From: Thermoproteus sp. UBA157
GTDB lineage: Archaea; Thermoproteota; Thermoprotei; Thermoproteales; Thermoproteaceae
Reading direction: 5' to 3'
NCBI GenBank assembly: GCA_002497345.1
Contig: DANS01000015.1
Location: 44,319-60,956 of the forward strand
DNA: 16,638 bases
The notes under the pieces were generated by a model, which was not told the DNA's origin, searched no databases, and saw only the letters and a list, made by a program, of their open reading frames with translations. Every line of letters begins with the position of its first letter. Within the stretch, counting starts at the first letter, position 1. This document shows positions 7,872 to 14,609 of this stretch, one piece after another. The position numbers were made by a program, and so were the translations under genes.

Positions 7872-7881
7872 CGTTAAGAAT
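7872..7881 (-). promoter_or_regulatory. TATA box of aroC-aroK
   Basis: The minus strand reads ATTCTTAACG here, centred about 23 bases before ATG 7853. It fits a leaderless start like those of the neighbouring genes. An adjacent GTAAAAT (about 7880-7886) is an alternative. Confidence 0.5.
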
Positions 7882-7899
7882 TTTACGCCGGCGCGGAAC

Positions 7900-7908
7900 A
7901 CTTATAGA
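7900..7908 (+). promoter_or_regulatory. TATA box of aroE
   Basis: ACTTATAGA is centred about 22 bases before the GTG start at 7926. The aroC promoter lies just to the left on the opposite strand. Confidence 0.55.
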
Positions 7909-7925
7909 CAAGTCCCATAAGCCCC

Positions 7926-8717
7926 GTGGAGCTATTCGCCGTAATCGGCGAGCGCGTAAGGAACAAGTCGGCCTCGCCCGCTATGCACAACGCGTCCTTC
8001 AAGGCGCTTCGCCTAGATGCCGCCTACGTGGCAATCGACGTGCCGAGGGGGGAGCTCGGCTGCTTCGCCCAGTTGGCCCGGTTCAACCTAAGGGGCTTCA
8101 ACGTGACGATGCCCCACAAGGAGGAGATCGCCAAGTACCTAGACGGCGTGGCCATGGACGCCCGAGCCGTCGGCGCGGTCAACACGGTCAAGGTCGAGCG
8201 GAATCTCCTCGTGGGGTACAACACGGACTACATGGCGGTCTACAGGCTGGCGGGCAAGCTCATGGAGGGGGCGAGGGTGCTCGTCGTCGGCGCCGGCGGG
8301 GCCGCGCGGGCGGCTATATACGCGGCTGTCAAGGCCGGCGCTTCCGAGATAGCGATCGCCAATAGGACCAAGGAGAGGGCCGAGGCGCTCGCCTCGGAGT
8401 TCTCGGCCAAGTTCGGGGTAAGGGCGAGGGGGTTTGGGCTCGGCGAAGCGCCGAGGGCCGACGTGGTGGTAAACGCAACGCCTGTCCACGACTCCGTGTT
8501 GGCTCCGCTCGACGAGGCCAAGGCATATGTGGAGTTCGTGTACAACCCCCCGAGGACCGCGATGGCGAAGCTCGCCGAGGAGCTGGGCGTGAAGGTGATA
8601 GACGGCGTGGAGATACTGGTGGAGCAAGGCGCCGCGGCCGAGGAGATATGGCTAGGCGTGAAGCCCGACAGAGGCGTGATGCGCAAGGCCGTCCTAGAGT
8701 TCTTGGGCATCAAATAG
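7926..8717 (+). CDS. aroE: Shikimate dehydrogenase (NADP)
   Basis: A 263-residue enzyme reducing 3-dehydroshikimate to shikimate. The shikimate-binding motif SASPAMHN lies at 15-22. NVTMPHK (59-65) holds the catalytic Lys65, and AVNTV (84-88) and GYNTD (97-101, Asp101) complete the substrate site. The Rossmann motif is GAGGAARA (122-129). NRT at 146-148 is the usual NADP-preferring signature. The GTG start at 7926 gives the expected N-terminus (MELFAVIGERVRNKSASP) and has a TATA box at 7900-7908. It is divergent from aroC-aroK and convergent with the dehydratase/mutase fusion, which it overlaps by 8 bases. All four are steps of the same pathway, although three promoters drive them. Confidence 0.95.
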   Translation: MELFAVIGERVRNKSASPAMHNASFKALRLDAAYVAIDVPRGELGCFAQLARFNLRGFNVTMPHKEEIAKYLDGVAMDARAVGAVNTVKVERNLLVGYNTDYMAVYRLAGKLMEGARVLVVGAGGAARAAIYAAVKAGASEIAIANRTKERAEALASEFSAKFGVRARGFGLGEAPRADVVVNATPVHDSVLAPLDEAKAYVEFVYNPPRTAMAKLAEELGVKVIDGVEILVEQGAAAEEIWLGVKPDRGVMRKAVLEFLGIK

Positions 8718-9606
8718 GCGTCACTATCTGGACAGCTTTACACATCTGCACGATCAAGTCGAATAACTGCTTGAAATCGCCGGCTCGCTTGAGCACTTCC
8801 TCCTCTCTGCTGTCGTCGTAGACGGATAGGCCCAACGACTTCTTCAGCCTCCCGATATCTCTGCAGACCTCGAGCCTCAGCTTGAGCAGATGCATGAGCG
8901 CCGAGTCTATCGCGTCTAGGGCGATCCTCATATCCCTAAGCGATGTCGAGTTGCTATATATTCCCAAGGATGAATATATAGCCTCCATCGCCCCGTAGCT
9001 CAACTGCCCCGGCGCGGCCGGCGCGTCCAAAGCTGCGTACGTGAAGGGCGCCCCCATCAACGGGGCGAAGATCCTGGACATAAGGCCGAGGGGGCCCATG
9101 GCAAACGCCACGACGGGCTTCTCGAACGCTCCGATAAGGGACAATACCTTGAAGTTGTCCTCCCAAGCTCTGGCCATCGTGGCTATCTTAATCACGTCTG
9201 CGCCTCTCGAAAGGGCTCCGCGCGCCCAGCCCTTCAGCACCTCGAGGTCGGGGGTTCCGCCGAAGTCGTGCTTGCTGAGAATCGCCTTGGCTCCGCCCTT
9301 GGCCTTGACCACGTCCTCAGCTATGCCGGACGACGCCTCCACGTCAACGTAGTGGGGGCCCGCGTCGAGGGCTTTTAGATAGAGGCCCAACCGCTCCTCC
9401 TCGGAGCCCTTGAAGAGGCCCCCCTCGGCGGCGGACCTCGCCGTGACTATCAACGTTTTGGATGCGGCGATCTCCCCGAGGAGCTTGGGCAGGGCCCCCG
9501 CATCCTCCTTGTAGGGATCGAGGCGCGCCTCGACGCATCTGACGGGGGCCCTCAAGGCCCTTTCCAAGTCCTTGGCCCTTTCCACCAGCACCGTCGCGCA
9601 TATCAA
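8710..9606 (-). CDS. aroD: Fused type I 3-dehydroquinate dehydratase / chorismate mutase
   Basis: A 298-residue two-domain protein. Residues 1 to about 215 are a type I dehydroquinase. It has a substrate-binding EARLD (26-30), the general-base His113 in SKHDFGGTP and the Schiff-base Lys140 in DVIKIATMA; the end of the barrel carries AAPGQLSYG. Residues about 222-298 are an AroQ-type chorismate mutase: a long first helix with R227 (LRDMRIALDAIDSALMHLL), R244, K255, and DDSREEEVL (264-272). These match the Arg/Lys/Glu set of the helical mutase site. The protein should therefore catalyse both step 3 of the shikimate pathway and the conversion of chorismate to prephenate. The start is TTG 9606; the only nearby ATG (9601) is out of frame. 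A TATA-like element lies at 9633-9642. It ends in an 8-base overlap with aroE. Confidence 0.88.
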   Translation of the reverse strand: MICATVLVERAKDLERALRAPVRCVEARLDPYKEDAGALPKLLGEIAASKTLIVTARSAAEGGLFKGSEEERLGLYLKALDAGPHYVDVEASSGIAEDVVKAKGGAKAILSKHDFGGTPDLEVLKGWARGALSRGADVIKIATMARAWEDNFKVLSLIGAFEKPVVAFAMGPLGLMSRIFAPLMGAPFTYAALDAPAAPGQLSYGAMEAIYSSLGIYSNSTSLRDMRIALDAIDSALMHLLKLRLEVCRDIGRLKKSLGLSVYDDSREEEVLKRAGDFKQLFDLIVQMCKAVQIVTPI

Positions 9607-9632
9607 TACCCCATACAGCCGAGGAGACGCGC

Positions 9633-9642
9633 GATTTTAAGC
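9633..9642 (-). promoter_or_regulatory. TATA box of the dehydratase/mutase fusion
   Basis: On the minus strand GCTTAAAATC is centred about 31 bases before TTG 9606. This implies a start of transcription about 5 bases before the codon, slightly longer than for the other genes here. Confidence 0.45.
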
Positions 9643-9742
9643 TTTAGCTCCAAACGCAGCCTCAGCTTGGGTCGCGCGAGCTCGGCCGAAGTTGGAGCCT
9701 AGGGCTTGCGCGAGTACCACCTCGCGCAAATTTATGAGGCTT

Positions 9743-9751
9743 GGTTATATG
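9743..9751 (+). promoter_or_regulatory. Possible TATA box in the 9607-10135 gap
   Basis: GGTTATATG could act as box A for a plus-strand transcript starting near 9774. No start codon lies there; the first in-frame start of the small gene downstream is TTG 9810, so the leader would be about 36 bases. The rest of 9607-9809 shows nothing I can name. Confidence 0.25.
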
Positions 9752-9809
9752 AGGGGCATCTACACAAGGGTTTCCGAAGACGAGGCCGTGGTTTGAACGA
9801 GTACAAACG

Positions 9810-10019
9810 TTGGGCGCCGAGACGGAAAACGGCAGCGCCGTTGTGTTCATGGCCCATATCCTCGATGAGTTTTTGGGGGACGTGGACGAGTTCGCCAAGA
9901 GCGTGGATCGGAGGGAGGGGGCCGATGCGTTGGCGGTCCACGACGCGGTCGCGGTGGTATCAGACGCGTTGGCGAGATTGCAAGAAGAGACCAACAAGGC
10001 GAATCCTCCGCCCCTCTAG
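9810..10019 (+). CDS. Hypothetical small acidic protein (doubtful)
   Basis: The only plausible gene in a 530-base gap. It would encode 69 residues from TTG 9810, or 56 from ATG 9849. The sequence is acidic and helix-like (HILDEFLGDVDEFAKS, then HDAVAVVSDALARLQEE) and codon third positions are GC-rich like the neighbours. I recognise no domain. Downstream, the other two plus-strand frames continue with equally protein-like sequence (one reads LEAIVQRANKFLRP just past the stop), so this may be a fragment of a longer gene broken by a frameshift. A possible TATA box at 9743-9751 and a pyrimidine-rich run at 10116-10132 would frame a plus-strand transcript. No ribosome binding site is visible. Confidence 0.3.
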   Translation: MGAETENGSAVVFMAHILDEFLGDVDEFAKSVDRREGADALAVHDAVAVVSDALARLQEETNKANPPPL

Positions 10020-10115
10020 AGGCGATAGTCCAGAGGGCGAACAAGTTCTTGAGGCCGACGCTCGCCTCCATTCCGTTATCGCGTTGATAAATGGCGCCTT
10101 TCGCTAAGAGGTTGG

Positions 10116-10132
10116 CCTCTCCTTTTCTCCCC
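10116..10132 (+). terminator. Pyrimidine-rich run, possible archaeal terminator
   Basis: A C/T run containing CTCCTTTTCTCC lies just past the small plus-strand gene and before the convergent end of the peptidase gene. Archaeal termination often uses T-rich tracts; with only four consecutive T's this is weak. Confidence 0.2.
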
Positions 10133-10135
10133 GCT

Positions 10136-12028
10136 TTAAGCGCTCCGTAGGTGCCTCTCAAGCCACTCCAGCTTCTGCCTCAAGTCCTCGACTCTGTGTT
10201 TGGGCCTGCCCTTCCTAGTCAGCTCGTGGGATTCGCCGGGGAACAACACGAGCCTCGCCTCCACCCCGTTTAGCTTGAGCGCTGTGTAGAACGCGACGCC
10301 TTGATCGAGCCAAGTTCTGTAGTCCTCGATTGAGTGGATCACCAACGTGGGCGTCTTGGCGTTTGCGGCGTAGAACAACGGGCTTTTCTCCACGCATCTC
10401 TCCCTGTCCCTCCAGGGGGTGCAACAGATCTGGTCCTCGACGAAGTACCAGCCTATGTCGGTCGTGCCGAACATGGAGATCCAGTCGCATATAGACCTCT
10501 GGGTTATCGCCGCCGCGAAGCGGTCTGTGTGGGTTATTATCCAGTTCGTCATGAAGCCTCCGTAGGAGCCGCCGGCAACCGCGATCTTCTTCTCGTCGAG
10601 GAAATCAAAACGGCTTAGGACGTAGTCGACGGCCTCCATCAAGTCTTGGTAATCCCTCTCGCCGTATTTGCACCTTATATCGGCGAACTCCTCCGAGTAC
10701 CCGTCGGAGCCTCTGGGGTTCGTGTAGACGACGGCGTAGCCTCTCGACGCTAGCAGCTGAAACTCGAACATGAAGCTCCAGCCGTAGGCGGTTTTGGGAC
10801 CTCCGTGGATGTAGAAGATCCATGGCCTTTTGCCCTCGCCCCTAGGCCTTAGGACCCAGCCCTCCACCTCGACGCCGTCGCTAGCCTTGAAGACGAAGCG
10901 TTCGGGCCTCGCGAAGCCCAAGGCCTCTTTGACCGCGTCGTTGAAGCCCGTCAGCCTCTCCGTCTTGCCGCCCTCGTATACGTAGAGCTCCTTCGGCGAA
11001 TCGGCCGTCATGTACGTGTAGAGCACCCTCTCCCCCTCCACCGAAAACTCGTCGACGACGCCCTCTCCGCCTATGACCCTCTCCGTCTTGCCCTCCAGAT
11101 CAGCTCTGTAGAGCTCGGCCGAGCCCCCCACCGTGGCCACGAAGTAGACGAAATCGCCGCTCCACTGGACGGCCGGCGAGTAGCTGGGACCTCTGACATC
11201 GCTGTTTAGCGTGTTCACGACGTTTCTATCAAGCCCGCACGTGAGACAACGCTCGGTCCCGTCGAGCCAGTAGACATATACCCTATTGTGCGAGGAGAAC
11301 CCGCGTTGCATTTTATGGCCGATAACAGCAACCGCGTCCGACTTGGGGCTCCAGGCCAAGTGGTGCTCGGACACGAGACCCCTCGCCAAGGTCTTGTGCT
11401 CCTTGGTCCTCACGTCGTATATCACGAGGTCGACCAAGTAGGGTCTCAGCGAATCTCTGGCCACGGTATACGCCACATATCTCCCGTCTGGGCTCCACGA
11501 GGCGTGTTTCACTCTGGCCCAGCCCTCGGTGATCTGCGCCTTGAGGCCGCTCCACGCATCGACGATGTAGAGGTGCGATTCGACGTTGTAGGCGTATCCG
11601 AAGTCGTTGATCCACAACGGGAGGCCCTCGACGTGCTTCACGTCGGGCTCCGGCTTGCCCCTATACGCCACTACGGCCAGCCTCAAGCCGTCTGGCGACC
11701 AGCCGAAATCGAGAACGCCCAGCGGGAAATACGCGAGCCTCCTCGGAGCGCCTCCCCTCTCGAGAACCCAAAGCCCCACGCCCCTTGACTTTTTGCCGAG
11801 GCCTCGCCTAGACAGGAACGCGATCCTTGAGCCCTTAGGGAGCGGGGCGAAGTCGGCGGGACCCGGCAGAAGGGCCCTCGTCTCGCGGCTTGAGAGATCT
11901 ATTTCCCATATGGAGTGCTCGTACCTATCCCTCTTGAGGTTTATCCTCGTCGCGACGAAATAGCCCTTATCCCCCGCCGAGACGGGGTTCGAGACCAGGA
12001 TCAGCTTCGCCAGATCTTTGGGGCCCAT
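10136..12028 (-). CDS. S9 family acylaminoacyl-/prolyl oligopeptidase-type peptidase
   Basis: A 630-residue serine peptidase of family S9, probably an acylaminoacyl-peptidase-like exopeptidase. Residues from about 15 to 375 form the beta-propeller, with repeated 'WSPDG'-type blades (FGWSPDGLRLAV, ASWSPDGRYVAY, LAWSPKSDAVAV). The alpha/beta-hydrolase domain follows with the oxyanion-region motif FYIHGGPKTAYGW (about 406-418). The nucleophile is S488 in GGSYGGFM, with D569 in HSIEDYR and H601 in GESHE. It is cytoplasmic and would trim short peptides. I place the start at ATG 12026-12028, giving the family-like N-terminus MGPKDLAKLILVS and a 16-base gap after the aminotransferase gene. An ATG at 12061 would overlap that gene by 17 bases. 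It is the last gene of the minus-strand operon that begins with the KaiC-like ATPase. Confidence 0.88.
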   Translation of the reverse strand: MGPKDLAKLILVSNPVSAGDKGYFVATRINLKRDRYEHSIWEIDLSSRETRALLPGPADFAPLPKGSRIAFLSRRGLGKKSRGVGLWVLERGGAPRRLAYFPLGVLDFGWSPDGLRLAVVAYRGKPEPDVKHVEGLPLWINDFGYAYNVESHLYIVDAWSGLKAQITEGWARVKHASWSPDGRYVAYTVARDSLRPYLVDLVIYDVRTKEHKTLARGLVSEHHLAWSPKSDAVAVIGHKMQRGFSSHNRVYVYWLDGTERCLTCGLDRNVVNTLNSDVRGPSYSPAVQWSGDFVYFVATVGGSAELYRADLEGKTERVIGGEGVVDEFSVEGERVLYTYMTADSPKELYVYEGGKTERLTGFNDAVKEALGFARPERFVFKASDGVEVEGWVLRPRGEGKRPWIFYIHGGPKTAYGWSFMFEFQLLASRGYAVVYTNPRGSDGYSEEFADIRCKYGERDYQDLMEAVDYVLSRFDFLDEKKIAVAGGSYGGFMTNWIITHTDRFAAAITQRSICDWISMFGTTDIGWYFVEDQICCTPWRDRERCVEKSPLFYAANAKTPTLVIHSIEDYRTWLDQGVAFYTALKLNGVEARLVLFPGESHELTRKGRPKHRVEDLRQKLEWLERHLRSA

Positions 12029-12044
12029 GATATTAATGGGATCT

Positions 12045-13031
12045 TTATCTATTGCAGGCATTATTCAACAACGCGAACGCCTCGGCCAGCGCGTCTTCGG
12101 GCTCCACCAAGGCGATCCTGATGTGTCCCGGCCCCCCGTATAAATCGCCGGGCAGGACGGAGACGCCCGCCGCCAGCGCTTTCTCGAAACAGCCCGGGCC
12201 CGCGCGGGGGAACACGTAGAACGCCCCCGACGGCTTGACGAGGGGAAACCTAAGCGTCTTGGCGGCGAGCTCGGCCCTTCTGCCGTAGATCTCGGAGATC
12301 TCGCGGCGGCGGCGCGGGAGCGCGCCTATGGCCGACGCCACGGCCCTTTGGACGTGAATCGGGGGGACGTTTATGGTGGCCTTATTGAAGCGCGCCACCT
12401 CCTTGACCACGTCCCTCGGCGCTATCACGGCGCCTATTCTCAACCCCGGCGCGGAGAACACCTTCGAGAAGGAGTAGACCACGGCGATCTCGGAGGATAG
12501 CTCTAGGGGGGAGACGAACTCCCCGAAGACGATGTCTCTGTATATCTCATCGCTGATCACGAACTCGGCGACGTCCACGAGTTCCTTCACCTTCTCCTTG
12601 GGCAACGCGATGCCCGTGGGGTTGTTCGGATAGTTGACGATGTAGACCCCCCTCTCCGAGAAGCTGGGCAGCCAGTTGTCGTTCGTCTTCACCAGCTCCA
12701 GCCCTATGCCGAAGACCCCCGCTATCTCGAAGTAGCCGGGATAAAAGGGCGATGGAGTGAGGAGCCTCTTCTTGCGGAAGTGCCACATGAGCGCCGCGAG
12801 CCCGTGGCGCCCGCCGGCGACCGCCACCACCTCGTCGGGCTCCACTCCGAAGATCCCGGCCACGGCTTCTCTGAACTCCGGAAGCCCCTCCGGGGGGCCA
12901 TAGTGCAAATCGCCGATGTTTTTCAACGCCTCGACCAGCTCGGGAGGCGGCGGAACGTCGGGATCGCCGATGTCCAGTCTGTGGCGGGGCCGAGCCTCCT
13001 CTATGAGCCTCATCGCGGAGGCGAAATCCAT
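12045..13031 (-). CDS. PLP-dependent class I/II aminotransferase
   Basis: A 328-residue fold-type I aminotransferase. NYPNNPTG (133-140) holds the Asn that contacts the PLP pyridine ring, and SDEIYRD (160-166) has D161 and Y164. The PLP lysine is K190 in YSFSKVFSAPGLRIG, with phosphate-binding R198, and R305 (HIRIAL) should bind the substrate carboxylate. It is shorter than the usual 380-400 residues, mostly at the N-terminus, which resembles HisC/CobD-size members. The amino donor and acceptor cannot be read. Aromatic amino acids would be an attractive substrate, given the shikimate cluster nearby, but the operon links it instead to a peptidase and a KaiC/HTH pair. It starts at ATG 13031, 13 bases after the HTH gene, with no own promoter seen. 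Confidence 0.85.
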   Translation of the reverse strand: MDFASAMRLIEEARPRHRLDIGDPDVPPPPELVEALKNIGDLHYGPPEGLPEFREAVAGIFGVEPDEVVAVAGGRHGLAALMWHFRKKRLLTPSPFYPGYFEIAGVFGIGLELVKTNDNWLPSFSERGVYIVNYPNNPTGIALPKEKVKELVDVAEFVISDEIYRDIVFGEFVSPLELSSEIAVVYSFSKVFSAPGLRIGAVIAPRDVVKEVARFNKATINVPPIHVQRAVASAIGALPRRRREISEIYGRRAELAAKTLRFPLVKPSGAFYVFPRAGPGCFEKALAAGVSVLPGDLYGGPGHIRIALVEPEDALAEAFALLNNACNR

Positions 13032-13044
13032 GACATCGAAGAGC

Positions 13045-13482
13045 TCAGCGCGTTAGGCTCAACATCTCGCTCAGCGCCTTCTTGACGCCCTCGAGCTTGG
13101 CCCTCAGCTCCTCCAGCTGTTTGCCGCAGTCAGCCGAGCCCCCCAGCTCGGGCGGCAGCTCCAGCTTGAAGCCCTCCTTGGCCAGCCTCTCGTAGGCCTT
13201 GGCCACCAGCTGCCCGGCCTTGGTCTCGCCCCTTAGGTGCCGCCTCACGGTGGCCTCCGTGATGCCGAGCTCCTCGGCTATTCTCGACGCCGGCACTCCG
13301 GCCCTCTCCCTGGCGAATGCGGCGGCCGCGGTGTAGAGAGAATCGACCCAGGTGACGCGCGCCGAGGGATCCCTCATGGCCTCAAGCGCCTCTTTATCCA
13401 ACAACGACATCACCAATAGCGCCGACTCGAGCTTGCGTATATCCTCCTTGCCGATGGGCTTGAGGGGTATCTCCGCGGTCAT
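13045..13482 (-). CDS. HTH transcriptional regulator, KaiC-linked
   Basis: A 145-residue protein with a clear helix-turn-helix at about residues 64-85 (PASRIAEELGITEATVRRHLRG). This follows a mostly helical N-terminal half and precedes a C-terminal helix at about 122-140 (KQLEELRAKLEGVKKAL) that could form a coiled coil for dimerisation. The 'TAAAAFARERAGVPASRIAEELG' arrangement looks like a sigma-70-region-4- or homeodomain-like DNA-binding fold; I do not know a named family. The ATG start overlaps the TGA of the KaiC-like gene by 4 bases (ATGA), so the two products are made in step and may form a complex. One Cys (C119) lies before the coiled coil. Regulation by the KaiC-like ATPase is an inference from coupling. 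Confidence 0.75.
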   Translation of the reverse strand: MTAEIPLKPIGKEDIRKLESALLVMSLLDKEALEAMRDPSARVTWVDSLYTAAAAFARERAGVPASRIAEELGITEATVRRHLRGETKAGQLVAKAYERLAKEGFKLELPPELGGSADCGKQLEELRAKLEGVKKALSEMLSLTR

Positions 13483-14318
13483 TCCTCCACCTCCTCGATC
13501 CTCTTGGCCGGCCGCTCCTCGACCTCTTGAACCGCCTTCTTCATGGCCTCCACGTCCTCCTTGGGCAGATCGTCTATCTTCACCGAGGTCCCCGTCAGCC
13601 TTATATATTTGTCCCAGTATATCTCGATGCCCGCGTCCTTTATCTCCATGGGGTGGCGGACCATCGAGTGCCTAGTGTCCCTCATCTTCCACACTATGAT
13701 CGAGCGGTAGAGCTTCCCGTCGACTTCGTCTAGATCAAGCCTTATTATGCCGTCGACCGCGTGCTCCACGCCGGGACCTCCGAACCCCCTCTCCCCCACC
13801 GAGACTTGGGATATGAAAAACGCAGTGCAGCCCAAGCCGGCGATAACCCTCTTCAACGTCATGATGGTGCCCCTGGCCATGGCCGGCTTGGTGAGATAAA
13901 GCGTCGAGACGGAGTCCACCACGACCCTCCTAGCGCCGATATCCCTTATCGCTTGCCGCAGCACGTCGCTGAGCTCGTGCACGTCGTCTACTTGCTTCAC
14001 CACGTATTTTTCCCTCTGGCCCGTGCCGACCCCGCCGGTGAACGCGTCCACGATTGCGAACTTCCCCTCGCGCTCGTACTGGGAGACGTCCCAGCCGAAG
14101 TGGCGAAAGCTACGGCGCACCGCCACCGGGTGCTCCTCAAGAGCCACGAAGGCGCCGGCCTCGCCCCTCTTGAGCCCGTTGAAGAGGAACTGCTTCCCCA
14201 AGATGGACTTGCCCGTGCCGGGCCCCCCGCTGAGGAGGACTATGCTCCTCTCGGGAATGCCGCCGTAGAGTATCTCGTCGAGGCCGGGCACATACGTTCT
14301 AACCCTGGGGACGGCCAT
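13479..14318 (-). CDS. KaiC-like RecA-superfamily ATPase (single domain)
   Basis: A 279-residue archaeal KaiC/RadA-like ATPase with one KaiC domain. The N-terminal RVRTYVPGLDEILYGGIP (5-22) is the KaiC-family lead-in. Walker A is GGPGTGKS (31-38), the catalytic Glu pair is EE 61-62, and Walker B is RRVVVDS with D135. HSMVRHPMEI (217-226) is the family's C-terminal motif. The tail from about 250 is rich in Glu and Lys, with no second ATPase domain. Archaeal members are thought to be signalling ATPases acting on partner regulators; here the HTH gene overlapping its stop is the natural partner. ATG 14318 is leaderless from a strong TATA box at 14336-14347, and the gene heads an operon with the HTH protein, an aminotransferase and an S9 peptidase. 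It is not a circadian KaiC, as KaiA and KaiB are not in view. Confidence 0.85.
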   Translation of the reverse strand: MAVPRVRTYVPGLDEILYGGIPERSIVLLSGGPGTGKSILGKQFLFNGLKRGEAGAFVALEEHPVAVRRSFRHFGWDVSQYEREGKFAIVDAFTGGVGTGQREKYVVKQVDDVHELSDVLRQAIRDIGARRVVVDSVSTLYLTKPAMARGTIMTLKRVIAGLGCTAFFISQVSVGERGFGGPGVEHAVDGIIRLDLDEVDGKLYRSIIVWKMRDTRHSMVRHPMEIKDAGIEIYWDKYIRLTGTSVKIDDLPKEDVEAMKKAVQEVEERPAKRIEEVEE

Positions 14319-14335
14319 ATCTGGGCATGCGCGAG

Positions 14336-14347
14336 TTTATATATAAG
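14336..14347 (-). promoter_or_regulatory. TATA box of the KaiC operon
   Basis: The minus strand reads CTTATATATAAA, centred about 24 bases before ATG 14318. It is the strongest TATA box in the window and probably drives the four genes down to 10136. Confidence 0.75.
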
Positions 14348-14427
14348 CGTTTGTTGGGGCGGGGAGACCCCTCCGTCCGGCAAAGCTACACTGTGGCTGA
14401 AAAGCTGGATCAACACGTTGAAGGTGG

Positions 14428-14530
14428 TGCGGGGGGTGGGACGCTCGGGGCGAGCCCCTTTCGAACCCACGCAGGCCTACGCCACAGGGTCTTAAGCCCT
14501 GCCCCTTTGACCTGGCTCGGGCACCCCCGC
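14428..14530 (-). tRNA. tRNA-Leu (anticodon UAA) with an 18-nt T-loop intron
   Basis: Reading the minus strand from 14530, every part of a type II tRNA is found. The acceptor GCGGGGG pairs with CCCCCGC (14435-14429). The D stem is CCC/GGG with GG in its loop. The anticodon stem CAGGG/CCCTG closes the loop CTTAAGA (anticodon TAA at 14494-14492), and the variable arm is GGC-GTAG-GCC. The T stem is GTGGG/CCCAC. The T loop reads TTCGAA, then 18 extra bases, then T. Removing them gives the canonical loop TTCGAAT and a mature tRNA of 85 bases. The discriminator is A14428, and CCA is encoded at 14427-14425. The anticodon loop has no intron. A TATA box sits 26 bases upstream of the first base. Standard tRNA searches could miss or misjudge this gene. 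Confidence 0.92.
14442..14459 (-). other. Noncanonical tRNA intron in the T loop (about position 59/60)
   Basis: The 18-base insert AGGGGCTCGCCCCGAGCG forms its own small hairpin (CTCG-CCC-CGAG). Removal exactly restores a 7-base T loop; a shift by one base at either end is also possible. The flanks show only a relaxed bulge-helix-bulge: three G-C pairs between GGG of the insert and CCC of the 3' exon, with AA|A and CG|T as 3-base bulges, and little support for an outer helix. Introns at 59/60 are known in tRNAs of Thermoproteales. Confidence 0.8.
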
Positions 14531-14550
14531 TCGCCCTCTTTCACTTCCAA

Positions 14551-14560
14551 AGTTTTAAGC
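14551..14560 (-). promoter_or_regulatory. TATA box of tRNA-Leu
   Basis: On the minus strand GCTTAAAACT is centred about 26 bases before the first tRNA base at 14530. Transcription would begin at or very near the mature 5' end, leaving almost no leader for RNase P. Confidence 0.6.
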
Positions 14561-14609
14561 TTTTTCCGTGAGTCTACCACGGACAAGGCCCTGGAGGGGC
14601 CGGATCGAG

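Noticed and set aside
12029..12061. Earlier ATG start of the S9 peptidase
   Set aside because: It overlaps the aminotransferase gene by 17 bases; the N-terminus from 12028 (MGPKDLAKL) is what the family normally shows. The GATAAAGA near 12045 is too close to 12028 to be a promoter.
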